This document shows, piece after piece, positions 9,914 through 17,708 of a DNA stretch of 64,000 bases. This DNA comes from an uncultured Lachnospiraceae bacterium. Lineage in GTDB: Bacteria > Bacillota > Clostridia > Lachnospirales > Lachnospiraceae. Position 1 is the first letter of the stretch; each line of letters starts with the position of its first letter. The stretch spans positions 1 through 64,000 of the forward strand of contig CANOEC010000020.1 of assembly GCA_947564735.1 (NCBI GenBank), given 5' to 3'. Made by a program: the position numbers and the translations under genes. Under the pieces are notes generated by a model, which saw only the letters and a list, made by a program, of their open reading frames with translations, had not been told where the DNA came from and did not search any database.

Positions 9914-11599
9914 CTACTCTTGTGTGTCCGCCGCATTGTCGGCTTCCGCACCGGTATCAGCCGTGCCCGCATCGTCCGCACTGTCTGCATCTGTCTCATC
10001 GTCCGTCCCGCTCAAAGAAGGGGCATGCACATCCCTATAGATTGCCGCCACTGAGAAATTGACGGTAACCGCTCCGGACTCCTCGTCAATCTCCTCTACC
10101 ACGGAATTGACTGTCACGCTGTTTGAAATCAGACTGTCAAAAGACCGGAGCTGTTCCACGGCTGCCGCCGCCTCGCTCTTGCTGCTCACATCCATATTGA
10201 TTGCCACGCCGTCTATCGTACTGGTAAAGGACACCACATGGACGTCTCTTGGCATTTTACTTTCAAGCTCTTCCAGAAATTCTACGAGTTCCTCGTTCCG
10301 GTTTTCCGTCTGACCATACATTTTCATTACCAGATTGTAGGATGCCAGTGTCGCCGTATATTCATTATAAATAGGAATGATTGCTTCTAAATCCGAATTT
10401 TGCGCATGTAACTCCATGTTCTGCTTCTGCACATCCATATATCTTAAGATGGAAAAAGCCGCCAGACCGATTGCAGCAACAAGCCCCAGACCAAAAACGG
10501 TATAGGCGATTGGCGCCGGATTGAATCCGCCCTTGCCGCCTTCCGCTTTTTCTTTTCCTTTGGACTTCTCCGCTTCCTTTTTAAATCCAAGGGGTGCTGC
10601 CGCAGCGCCTATGCAGGCAACATACTCACCGTAAAACTGCGTTCTGAAACTTTTTTCCAGATTCCATCCCTGAATCTGGCGCAGTACCTCAACATGGAGA
10701 TTCAAGTCCTTCTCAAGCACTTCCGCCAAGCCCTTAATATTGGCGCCAAGTCCTGTAATATAAACCTTCTCCACAGCCGCATCCGCATTGTGAGACGTAT
10801 AGTAATCCACAACCCTGCTAATACCAGACGACAACGGCGCAATCGCCTCCACCATCTCAGGCGAACCGACACAGTCATTCATCGACACGACTTCCATAGC
10901 CGTCTGCACCGAATCCGCCTCCGCCCATCTGTTAGAATCTATGACCGTCTGTATCGCTTCCTCCGCCCCGTATGCAACATTCCGGACAAAGGCAAGTCTG
11001 GCGTCACGAATCGCCATGACCAGCGAAGAACGCTCGTCAATCTTAATCACGAGACTCGTACCCTGCGGCTGTTTATCCTTTGCCACTTGAAATACGCTGT
11101 TCCCGGCATAGTCTATTGCCGCAATTTCCAGCTTTAACGCCTTAGCCAGATCATAATACCCGTTAAGGAGCGCCCTCGGCGCCGCCAGCACGAGCAGCTT
11201 GTACTGCTGCGTGCTCTTCGGGTCTCCCAGAACACCCAGAATGCTGTATGCAAGCTGATACTGACTTAAATCTACCGGAAAATAATCAGAAGCATTGGCG
11301 TTCACCACGTCCGCAATACGATTTTCCTTTACATACGGAATCGTAACCTCACGGCTCGCAATCCTTCCCGAAGTGATGGAAAAGACCACCTGCTTCGTCT
11401 TAATCTTCCTCTGTGCAATTGCACTGCTCAACGCCTCGATGTATTCCGGCGTTGGCGTAAGTATACCGTCATTGATAACGCCTTCCGCTGTCGGTATGGT
11501 AAAAAATCTGTATACCTTATGTGTTTTTGCCTTATAATCAACCTCGCAGACTCTTGTCAACGAATAGCCGATTTCGATGCTTATCGCTTTTGCAGCCAT
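9914..11599 (-). CDS. pilM: PilM-PilN fusion protein of the type IV pilus
   Basis: 561 residues. Residues 1 to about 345 are an actin-like PilM domain (ISIEIGYSLTRVCEVD at the start, VVIKIDERSSLVMAIRDARL and VYITGLGANIKGLAEVL further on). A Lys/Glu/Gly linker follows, then one membrane helix (about 375-395, IAYTVFGLGLVAAIGLAAFS), a coiled coil and a PilN-like domain. The last 30 residues are rich in Asp and Ala. In most species PilM and PilN are separate, and the N-terminal tail of PilN binds PilM; here the two are covalently joined. The gene is followed by pilO. Upstream, 217 bp separate it from the peptidase gene, and this gap holds a hairpin repeat. Confidence 0.85.
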   Translation of the reverse strand: MAAKAISIEIGYSLTRVCEVDYKAKTHKVYRFFTIPTAEGVINDGILTPTPEYIEALSSAIAQRKIKTKQVVFSITSGRIASREVTIPYVKENRIADVVNANASDYFPVDLSQYQLAYSILGVLGDPKSTQQYKLLVLAAPRALLNGYYDLAKALKLEIAAIDYAGNSVFQVAKDKQPQGTSLVIKIDERSSLVMAIRDARLAFVRNVAYGAEEAIQTVIDSNRWAEADSVQTAMEVVSMNDCVGSPEMVEAIAPLSSGISRVVDYYTSHNADAAVEKVYITGLGANIKGLAEVLEKDLNLHVEVLRQIQGWNLEKSFRTQFYGEYVACIGAAAAPLGFKKEAEKSKGKEKAEGGKGGFNPAPIAYTVFGLGLVAAIGLAAFSILRYMDVQKQNMELHAQNSDLEAIIPIYNEYTATLASYNLVMKMYGQTENRNEELVEFLEELESKMPRDVHVVSFTSTIDGVAINMDVSSKSEAAAAVEQLRSFDSLISNSVTVNSVVEEIDEESGAVTVNFSVAAIYRDVHAPSLSGTDDETDADSADDAGTADTGAEADNAADTQE

Positions 11600-11643
11600 T
11601 AGTTGTAGTCTCCTTTCGACTTCCCCAGTGTATTTATATAAAA

Positions 11644-11713
11644 AATTGAGCTTCGCTCAATTGCGAGATTCGCTTCGCGAACTCGTGCACATACGGAGCA
11701 ATTTTCTATTACA
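11644..11713. repeat. Hairpin repeat, type B copy 1
   Basis: Two neighbouring stem-triloop units: TTGAGCttcGCTCAA and a GCGA/TCGC-rich unit with TTCGCTTCGCGAA. The element ends at the right in TTCTATTACA. The block TGCGAGATTCGCTTCGCG recurs exactly at 33.05 kb, and the right end recurs in the type A repeats at 33.4, 35.5 and 57.8 kb. It fills most of the 217-bp gap between the prepilin peptidase gene and pilM, so it would lie in the transcript just before pilM. Confidence 0.7.
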
Positions 11714-11816
11714 TAAAAAAGCACATGTTTTATTAGTTTCTATGCGCTTCTTATTTTCTCAAAAGTAGTCTGCCGCACAAATTTTTAAGAGAAAGCGGCA
11801 ATTCTCCTAAATGCAG

Positions 11817-12569
11817 TTAGAACTGTCCAAGATACCATGCAAGCATCTGACTCCCCCACATCGCCGCGATAAACACGCCTGCGGAAAGGTAAGGTCCCAT
11901 CGCCAGCACATGGTCTTCATGACTCACTTTCATGCGAATCACATGAATGACCGCACCCAAGATGCAGCCTAGTAAAAATGCGATAATAATCAGTTTCCAT
12001 CCAAGAAACAATCCGCACGCCGCCATCAGCTTCACATCACCGCCGCCGATTGCCCGCCCCTTGGATGCATAATATAAAATTGCAAGCACCGCACTGACGG
12101 CTAAGAAGCCTATCAGGTAACTAAGGATATTATGATAATCCAGAGCCGCCCGAATCAGCCCCAGCGCCAGTATAAACAGATTGATTCCAAATGGAATCTC
12201 ATAAGTTCTAAAGTCAATGACACTCAGTACGAGGAGCGCCGATGTCAGTAAACAGTAGAGTAGGGAGTCTACGTTTACTCCGTGTATGCATACGATCATC
12301 ACGTATAAGATTCCGTTCACTGCCTCAATCAGAGGATACTGGACGGAGAGCTTTGCCCCACAAAAACGACATTTCCCACGCAAAAACAAGTAACTGAACA
12401 GTGGAAACATATCGTACCACTTCAACTGTCTGCCGCACGACATACAGTGCGACCTTGTCTTCACGATATCTTCATGCTCCGGAATCCGGTAAATGCAGAC
12501 GTTTAAAAAGCTTCCGATTACGATTCCGAAGAAAAATATGATGATGTAAAATAGAATGTCTACGAGCAT
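11817..12569 (-). CDS. pilD: Prepilin peptidase / N-methyltransferase
   Basis: 250 residues, the usual size. It cleaves the leader of the five prepilins in this locus and methylates the new N-terminus, acting in the membrane. The N-terminal GSFLNVCIYRIP and the four-Cys motif (CMSCG ... CRFCG) belong to the methyltransferase half. The two catalytic aspartates of this aspartyl protease family lie in VIDFRTYEIP and GGGDVKLMAA. About seven further hydrophobic helices are visible. The gene follows the major pilin, from which it is separated by a possible attenuator hairpin. Confidence 0.95.
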   Translation of the reverse strand: MLVDILFYIIIFFFGIVIGSFLNVCIYRIPEHEDIVKTRSHCMSCGRQLKWYDMFPLFSYLFLRGKCRFCGAKLSVQYPLIEAVNGILYVMIVCIHGVNVDSLLYCLLTSALLVLSVIDFRTYEIPFGINLFILALGLIRAALDYHNILSYLIGFLAVSAVLAILYYASKGRAIGGGDVKLMAACGLFLGWKLIIIAFLLGCILGAVIHVIRMKVSHEDHVLAMGPYLSAGVFIAAMWGSQMLAWYLGQF

Positions 12570-12619
12570 GATTCATGTCCTTTGTAGGGGGAATGTTGTT
12601 GAATTTTTGAAAAAGGCGA

Positions 12620-12675
12620 AACGGAAGGTCGTGCCGCACAGCATTGGGATTGCATGTGGAGGGCACGCTTCCGTT
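12620..12675 (-). terminator. Hairpin between major pilin and peptidase genes (possible attenuator)
   Basis: On the minus strand ACGGAAG..GTGCC pairs with GGCAC..CTTCCGT across a 25-base loop region, and the stem is followed by TTTCGCCTTTTTC. It lies in the 160-bp gap after the major pilin stop. Such a structure would let pilin mRNA accumulate above the downstream assembly genes, either by partial termination or by protecting the mRNA 3' end. No experiment is implied. Confidence 0.5.
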
Positions 12676-12729
12676 CGTCTATGTTGTTATGTCACACGTT
12701 GTAGGTTTGGTGTGAAGTTGTGTTAGGGA

Positions 12730-13239
12730 TTAGGGTGTACCGCTGCCAATCTTCTTACCTGCCATAGCATCTCTAAAATTCTGCGCAGCATCGGTAGTTG
12801 TTCCAGCAGTATAATCAAACTTAACATTACCGTTCGCTTCTACCTCTACCTCTATTGTATATGTTGTCCAAGCAGTTTTACTAACACAAGTAGTCGCCAT
12901 TGTGTGAGCGGTTGTATTTACATCAAATCCTGCTTCGTCAAGTGCCTTATCCAAATTAGCAATACCAGCCACATCAATAGTTGTATTTGTGCCATTTACT
13001 ACAATATTGCCTGTACCTACTCCGAGCACATCACCTGTAGCCACATCCGGGTCAGATGCATAAATCTGAATAGCCGTTACAATTTCCGTTGCATTCGTAA
13101 CATCTGTTGAATTTCTTGACTTCTCAACATATTTCAGATACTGAGGTGCAAGAACAACGATCAGGACTGCCATAATAGCAATAACGATGATCAACTCAAC
13201 AAGGGAAAAACCTTTGTTGTTCATTTTTTCTTTTCTCAT
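12730..13239 (-). CDS. pilA: Major type IV pilin
   Basis: 169 residues from the ATG at 13237-13239, which has AAGGAG upstream. A longer reading from 13341 adds 34 residues with no leader character, so I reject it. Leader MRKEKMNNKG, then FSLVELIIVIAIMAVLIVVL, with Glu at +5, then APQYLKYVEKSRNSTDVTNATEI, the typical first helix of a pilin. The globular part is small, Thr/Ala/Val-rich and has one Cys. It is the only small, simple pilin in the cluster and sits between pilC and pilD, hence the major subunit. A 116-bp leader precedes it. Confidence 0.9.
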   Translation of the reverse strand: MRKEKMNNKGFSLVELIIVIAIMAVLIVVLAPQYLKYVEKSRNSTDVTNATEIVTAIQIYASDPDVATGDVLGVGTGNIVVNGTNTTIDVAGIANLDKALDEAGFDVNTTAHTMATTCVSKTAWTTYTIEVEVEANGNVKFDYTAGTTTDAAQNFRDAMAGKKIGSGTP

Positions 13240-13355
13240 TTCACTTTCTCCTTTTCCTCTTAGATTGTTTTGTTTGTTTCGGATATTCCCTAATACCCGT
13301 ATCTTAAACACGGCAGCTCCCCTACACACTGTCATGTTCAATTCTGTTACAAATT

Positions 13356-14570
13356 TTACAGATTATCCAGCGCCGCATACAAGTTAACCATAGGCGCCAT
13401 AACCGCACCAATCAGCACACCGACGATACAGGCAAGCACGATGATAATCATCGGCTCCATCGCCGCCATCAGAGACTGCACCGCCATCTCCACTTCTTCC
13501 TCATAATAATCCGCCAGCTTATTGAGCATTTCCTCCGTGGAACCGGCTTCCTCGCCGATACGAATCATATGGTAGACCATCGGCGGAAATAATCCGCTGG
13601 TCTGTAGCGGCTGGGACAGAGGCACACCAATCATAATCTGCTCCACAGCCCCTTTTAATGCTTCTTTAATCCAGATATTTCCCATCGTATCCGCTACGAT
13701 ATCCACTGCCTCTATCAAGGGCACGCCTGCCGTCAGCAACGTACTCAACGTTCTCGCCATCTGCGCCGAGGCGGATTTTACAACCAGATTCTTGATTGCA
13801 GGAATCTTAAGCGCCAGCTTGCCTACCACATGCTTACCGGAATTGGTCTTTGCCCATGTTTTAATCATAAACACCGCTATCGCCACTACCGGAACAATGA
13901 TAAACCAATAGTTCTGAATAAAGTTGCTCATTGCTACAACCGCTTTTGTAATAGCCGGCAATTCCGTTCCCAATTCTTCAAACATGTCCATATATCGTGG
14001 GATAACGAACACCAACATGACAATCACGACTGCCACCGCTACAAGAGCAACGACAATCGGGTAAATCATGGCTTTCTTTATGAGCGCCTGCGTCTTCGCC
14101 GACTTCTCGAACTGGATTGCCATACGCTCCATGGCAGTCTCTAAACTACCGGACGCCTCGCCCGCTCTCGCCATCTGTACCAGCAACTCCGGAAACACCT
14201 TCGGATGACGTGATAAAGAATCCGCGAAACTCTCACCCTTCTCCACGTCGGCACGGACTGCCTGCAGAGCCTTCTGCATCTTCACATTCTCTGTCTGTTC
14301 CGCCAGCATGTTAAGTGTCTGTATAATCGTGACACCCGCTCTGGTGATACTGGCAAACTGTCGGCAGAACACCGCCAAATCTCTCGGCGTCGGCTTACCG
14401 CCGAGGTCTATGTTAATATCCCTAGTCAGTGCATTCTGTTCCGTGAGATCCAGAACGATCATGCCCTGATTCTTTAATTCTCTCGTTACCTGCTCTTTAC
14501 TATCCGCATCTCTGCTGCCTTTGATTTCTTTGCCACTCTTATCAATTGCGACATAGCCCCATGTTGCCAT
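13356..14570 (-). CDS. pilC: Type IV pilus inner membrane platform protein PilC
   Basis: 404 residues from ATG 14568-14570, chosen because GGAGG lies 7 bases upstream. A further upstream start at 14615 lacks this signal. GspF/PilC family with two T2SF domains: the N-terminal part RDLAVFCRQFASITRAGVTI and FADSLSRHPKVFPELLVQM, and the C-terminal copy QMARTLSTLLTAGVPLIEAV and QPLQTSGLFPPMVYHMIRIG. Three or four membrane helices are visible, the last at the C-terminus. PilC links the ATPases PilB and PilT to the growing fibre. It is the first gene of the assembly operon, right after a promoter-like sequence at 14.69-14.72 kb. Confidence 0.95.
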   Translation of the reverse strand: MATWGYVAIDKSGKEIKGSRDADSKEQVTRELKNQGMIVLDLTEQNALTRDINIDLGGKPTPRDLAVFCRQFASITRAGVTIIQTLNMLAEQTENVKMQKALQAVRADVEKGESFADSLSRHPKVFPELLVQMARAGEASGSLETAMERMAIQFEKSAKTQALIKKAMIYPIVVALVAVAVVIVMLVFVIPRYMDMFEELGTELPAITKAVVAMSNFIQNYWFIIVPVVAIAVFMIKTWAKTNSGKHVVGKLALKIPAIKNLVVKSASAQMARTLSTLLTAGVPLIEAVDIVADTMGNIWIKEALKGAVEQIMIGVPLSQPLQTSGLFPPMVYHMIRIGEEAGSTEEMLNKLADYYEEEVEMAVQSLMAAMEPMIIIVLACIVGVLIGAVMAPMVNLYAALDNL

Positions 14571-14620
14571 GGCATATCCTCCGTATACTCCCCTATCTAT
14601 ACCGATATATATCATATGTA

Positions 14621-14639
14621 CGCCGAAACGCTTTCGGCG
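14621..14639 (-). promoter_or_regulatory. Hairpin in the pil operon leader
   Basis: CGCCGAAA cgc TTTCGGCG: a perfect 8-bp stem with a 3-base loop, about 50 bases before the pilC start codon and within the predicted 5' leader of about 117 bases. It could stabilise the mRNA or be part of a regulatory fold. I could not fit the whole leader to a known riboswitch. Confidence 0.45.
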
Positions 14640-14693
14640 ACAGGCTCACGTTACAGTTTGTCCCACTTTACATACCAGTACTTTGTGCCTTGT

Positions 14694-14722
14694 ATTATAC
14701 TACTTTATGTCAAAAAATGCAA
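14694..14722 (-). promoter_or_regulatory. Predicted sigma-A-type promoter of the pil assembly operon
   Basis: On the minus strand TTGCAT, a 17-base spacer, then TATAAT. The -10 box lies about 124 bases upstream of the pilC start codon. There is no closer candidate, and the upstream side is gene-free, so this is the likely start of the pilC-pilA-pilD-pilMN-pilO-minor pilin transcript. Confidence 0.6.
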
Positions 14723-15543
14723 ATATACTTAAAAAATTGGAATTTTTTTTATCTTTTTATGCAACATGTACAAAATGTTGTGGTTGGATATGACGACACT
14801 ACAATTATTATGTATACCTACGGCATCACCCTTGATGCGCCAATCAAAAAAACAGCCGATATGGAAACGGCGTCCCCTGTGAACTTAGCACTACTATTGT
14901 TTGATGTTGGGATATCCGCAACATCCCGAAACAAGCCCGGATGGCTCATTGAGGGCGGATGCGTCTGTCAGTCAATGTCCTGCCGGAATATGTCAGAAAA
15001 TCCATTCGACGAAACCAACACAAGAGTGCAATTTGTGCAATCTGCCATCTCAATTTACCAAAGGTTCATTTTGACCCCGACATCATTGTTTCCCAGCGTT
15101 TCAAAAAAGTCCACCGAATCCCCATAAACTATTTTTCTCAGAAAAAGGCTGCCGCAGATATTGACATTACTCGGATTGTTTCATTGCCATGCTGCATCCG
15201 GCATCATCCAACGTATAGGCTGCTTGCTAAGCACCTTCCGTTCTCCAGTTATGCCATGTCAACTCTTTCTCAACATTTTTCTTGTTTTCTATATTCAAGC
15301 TGATTAGCTTTACTATAGCAGTCTGCAATAAAATAACAACCATCATGGCATACATTGTACTTATTTCGGTATACTTTGTCGTTTTGCCTCCTTATACGCG
15401 TCCGCTCAGTAGGCGGTCCATTCAGTATCCCGCTTTTATTTTAAATGCCATAACCCGAAATGGAAACATCCTCGCACGGATTGTCCGTCCTGCGTCATAA
15501 AAATCCAATATCTCTATACAAATATTCACTCTCACGCATCCCA
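14723..15543. other. Gene-free stretch between the pil operon and the MBL gene
   Basis: About 820 bp without a convincing gene. It contains a 46-bp sequence shared with 40.7 kb, probably a relic of an insertion element. A minus-strand frame at 15227-15355 would encode 42 residues with one hydrophobic segment (MMVVILLQTAIVKLISL), but it lacks a ribosome binding site at its ATG. Other frames are broken by stops. I read the stretch as decayed mobile or former coding DNA separating pilB and the Rpn genes from pilC. Confidence 0.5.
15041..15086. repeat. 46-bp dispersed sequence, copy 1
   Basis: Runs from TCTGCCATCT to GACCCCGACATCAT. The same sequence with four substitutions and one inserted base lies at 40693-40739. 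Both copies are in gene-free DNA. The ACCAAA..TTTTGACCCC part resembles ends I associate with IS21-like elements, but no transposase is present, so this is a tentative relic. Confidence 0.5.
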
Positions 15544-16227
15544 TTAAGAGTTTGCTGCATACAAAAATTCTGTCCATTGTCCTCTATATAAAGGACAGGG
15601 CATATAGGGATGCTTTTCACCTGCCAGCTCACCATTTTTTAAAGCCACTGCATCCCGCAGATTCTTTTCTATGTAGCTGGCGTCAATGGGACACTCATGA
15701 TGGCTGGGAAAAACAAACCTTACATCATTTGCCAAATCGAGCAGTTTTTTCTGACTTTCAATATATAAATCTATGTTCCGATGTCCGCCAAACATGAAAA
15801 TCGGTCCGCCTTTCTGTACCGAATCTCCCGAAAACAACAGCTTCTTTTTCCGCTCTATCAATGCCACACTCCCGTAAGTATGCCCCGGAATCTCCACCGC
15901 CTCCAGACGAAATCCTCCGCACTCAAAAATATCACCCTCTTTCAGAGGCTGCAGACGGATATCATCTTTTATCAAATGCCAGTCCTTTTCATGCAGAAAA
16001 CACGTTCCAAAATCTTTTAATCCTCCGGCATGATCCGGATCCCCGTGTGTCATAAGCACCTTTACCGGCAAATCGGTTATCTTTTTCACTTCTTGACATA
16101 CACCGCTGTCTTCAAATCCGGTATCCATCAAAAGCGCTTCCTCTTCCCCGACAATAAGGAACTGCCGCACCCGCCCGTCGTCCAGAATATACATATTTTC
16201 CATGAATAAATCTACCTGCATAGTCAT
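15544..16227 (-). CDS. MBL-fold metallo-hydrolase
   Basis: 227 residues from ATG 16225-16227 (GAAAGG upstream; a GTG two codons earlier and an ATG two codons later are alternatives). The metal-binding motif reads THGDPDHAGG, i.e. HxDxDH instead of the usual HxHxDH. Further ligands are H of EIPGHTYGS, D of LFSGDSV and H of FPSHHECP, all in the expected order for glyoxalase II/RNase Z-type hydrolases. The substrate cannot be told from the sequence. It is a single gene beside the Rpn paralogues, 73 bp after the stop of the first one, and shows no link to pilus assembly. Confidence 0.85.
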   Translation of the reverse strand: MTMQVDLFMENMYILDDGRVRQFLIVGEEEALLMDTGFEDSGVCQEVKKITDLPVKVLMTHGDPDHAGGLKDFGTCFLHEKDWHLIKDDIRLQPLKEGDIFECGGFRLEAVEIPGHTYGSVALIERKKKLLFSGDSVQKGGPIFMFGGHRNIDLYIESQKKLLDLANDVRFVFPSHHECPIDASYIEKNLRDAVALKNGELAGEKHPYMPCPLYRGQWTEFLYAANS

Positions 16228-16300
16228 TTCCACCTTTCTCTTGCTCCGTCAGTCGTGTCCGTCGTCCAATGCTGTAGACAACATTATAGTATATTGCATC

Positions 16301-16627
16301 TTATAAGCCAAACTCCTTGAACAGCTCTTTCTGGTATTTCCTATCTTTTAGGGAACGTTTCATATCTTCTTCGCGTCCCTTCTCTATGAGGGCACTTATT
16401 AGGCTGTTCAATCTGTCCATTCCCTTCTTGATTCCCACCTGCTCTCCCTCTTCTCGTCCTTCCTGTCTCCCTTCTTCCCTTCCTTCCTGTCTCCCTTCTT
16501 CCCTTCCTTCCTGTCTTCCCTCTTCTCGTCCTTCCTGTCTCCCCTCTTCCCGTCCTTCCTGTCTCCCTTCTTCCCTTCCTTCCTGTCTGCACTTTCTCGC
16601 AAAATACGTCGTATAATATTCTCCCAT
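16301..16627 (-). CDS. Internal, separately translated C-terminal Rpn product (RpnS-like), predicted
   Basis: In-frame ATG at 16625-16627 (codon 284 of the full gene). Upstream is GGAGAAGGAG followed by TAGTT and the ATG, a spacing of 5, which is at least as good as the start signal of the full gene. The product of 108 residues (MGEYYTTYFARKC, the repeat block, then a conserved tail) matches the size and position of RpnS proteins that inhibit RpnL. The same signal and start are kept in the free-standing copy at 17.7-18.05 kb, which supports its use. Confidence 0.6.
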   Translation of the reverse strand: MGEYYTTYFARKCRQEGREEGRQEGREEGRQEGREEGRQEGREEGRQEGREEGRQEGREEGEQVGIKKGMDRLNSLISALIEKGREEDMKRSLKDRKYQKELFKEFGL

Positions 16628-17476
16628 AACTACTCCTTCTCCTTCCGCCTGTCTGTCCTGCATTCCAAGCAATATCTCTTCCAGCTCTTTTTCACCAGTC
16701 AATGCATACAACAGTCGCATCACCGGTCCGATATGCCTTATTATCTGTCCTGTCGGCTTATATGACTTTCCCTCTGCCAGATAGTCAACTACGATGCGCA
16801 TATCGCTTCTGAACCGTTGTCTGATTTCTTCTGGCAGATGTGCCATCGGGTAAAGATGGAGTTTAATATTGTCCACATACTTCTTAATCATTGGATTTTC
16901 AAGCTTATCCGCAAACAGTTCCCTCATATCGAGATGCGGCTTCCATTCCTTATCACCCCAATAAAGCACCAGAATCACTACCGGATATATCTGTCCTTCT
17001 TCATACTCATTCCGGTACACAGCCCCCTCATACCCAGCCTTGCGCAAGAGTAGACGATAGTTTTCATTCGACTCATTTTCCAGAATATACTGTATCTTTA
17101 TTGTCCGTCCTGCCACATCATCCGGCAATCCGGATATTTTGCTTCCACGCTTTATATCTTCCTTCTTCCCGTTTCTTCTACAGCTATGCACTGCCAGTCT
17201 GCCCTCTGTCCTATTCTCATAATCCATCGTTTCATATTTGCTCACATCATGATACTGATTATGCAGTCGTCCGTACTGCTCCTCTTCTGCCTCTGTTTTC
17301 AATCCCTTATCATTCCCTTTGCCTGTTATATCGGCATACAATGTCTCTGTGGGCGCGGCGCACAGCATTTCAGATGAGACTATCTGCTCGCCTTCATACA
17401 CCAGCGCATTGATGATATCTGCAAACACATCTGCTCTATTTTCCAGTTCCTTCGCCGTCAAATCTTTTTGTCCCAT
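16301..17476 (-). CDS. Rpn-family nuclease (PD-(D/E)XK transposase-like), full length, copy 1
   Basis: 391 residues. Residues 1-280 match the Rpn/YhgA-like family: DVFADIINALVYEGEQIV at the N-terminus and YILENESNENYRLLLRKAGY, YPVVILVLYWGDKEW in the core. Where family members usually read ENQ in this core, this protein reads ENE. The C-terminal part has six exact-length REEGRQEG repeats and ends in KELFKEFGL. Residue 284 is an internal Met with its own ribosome binding site, so a 108-residue C-terminal protein may also be made. Rpn proteins are DNA nucleases, some of them anti-phage toxins blocked by their own separately translated C-terminal part (established for RpnL/RpnS). Two paralogues lie directly upstream. 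GGGGAC precedes the ATG. Confidence 0.8.
   Translation of the reverse strand: MGQKDLTAKELENRADVFADIINALVYEGEQIVSSEMLCAAPTETLYADITGKGNDKGLKTEAEEEQYGRLHNQYHDVSKYETMDYENRTEGRLAVHSCRRNGKKEDIKRGSKISGLPDDVAGRTIKIQYILENESNENYRLLLRKAGYEGAVYRNEYEEGQIYPVVILVLYWGDKEWKPHLDMRELFADKLENPMIKKYVDNIKLHLYPMAHLPEEIRQRFRSDMRIVVDYLAEGKSYKPTGQIIRHIGPVMRLLYALTGEKELEEILLGMQDRQAEGEGVVMGEYYTTYFARKCRQEGREEGRQEGREEGRQEGREEGRQEGREEGRQEGREEGRQEGREEGEQVGIKKGMDRLNSLISALIEKGREEDMKRSLKDRKYQKELFKEFGL
16445..16588 (-). repeat. Six tandem 24-bp units inside the Rpn C-terminal part
   Basis: Six direct 24-bp units encode RQEGREEG six times with only silent differences between units. The neighbouring paralogue at 18.1 kb has a single REEG at this place. 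Such arrays change copy number by replication slippage without breaking the frame, so the length of the internal product is likely variable between strains. Confidence 0.9.
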
Positions 17477-17622
17477 ATGTCCCCTTTCTTCTGTCTATGC
17501 AGGACACATAGGTGTTTCACTTTCTTGCGCAGACTTAAGATTGTCTGTTTTTTGAAATTGCTCCATCGGCTGTTCCTGCCCTGTCTGTGAATAAGTGGCA
17601 GAATCTGCCGGATCATTCTGAG
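17477..17622 (-). repeat. Upstream region of Rpn copy 1, homologous to that of copy 3
   Basis: The 145 bp before the start codon (TGTCCCCTTTCTTCTGTC and onward on the plus strand) match the region before the paralogue at 19178-19318, including GGCTGTTCCTGCCCTGT and GGCAGAATCTGCCGGAT. The match ends before a hairpin of GAGGGGA/TCCCCTC at about 17621-17644. This shows that gene and control region were duplicated together. Confidence 0.75.
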
Positions 17623-17708
17623 GGGACTTTGAAAATCCCCTCGATGTTTAAAAATTCTAACTCAATTAACTCAATTTTTCCTTATATGCAGTCTTAATCA
17701 TCCATATC

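Noticed and set aside
14571-14700. Cyclic-di-GMP riboswitch before pilC
   Set aside because: Only a short GTGGGACAAAC-like piece resembles the GEMM class. The second half and the tetraloop receptor were not found, so I list no riboswitch.
16445-16588. CRISPR-like array
   Set aside because: The 24-bp units are contiguous, without spacers, and encode a protein repeat.
16341-16616. Other-frame open readings over the Rpn repeats
   Set aside because: The 24-bp repeat keeps all frames open. These are shadows of the Rpn gene.
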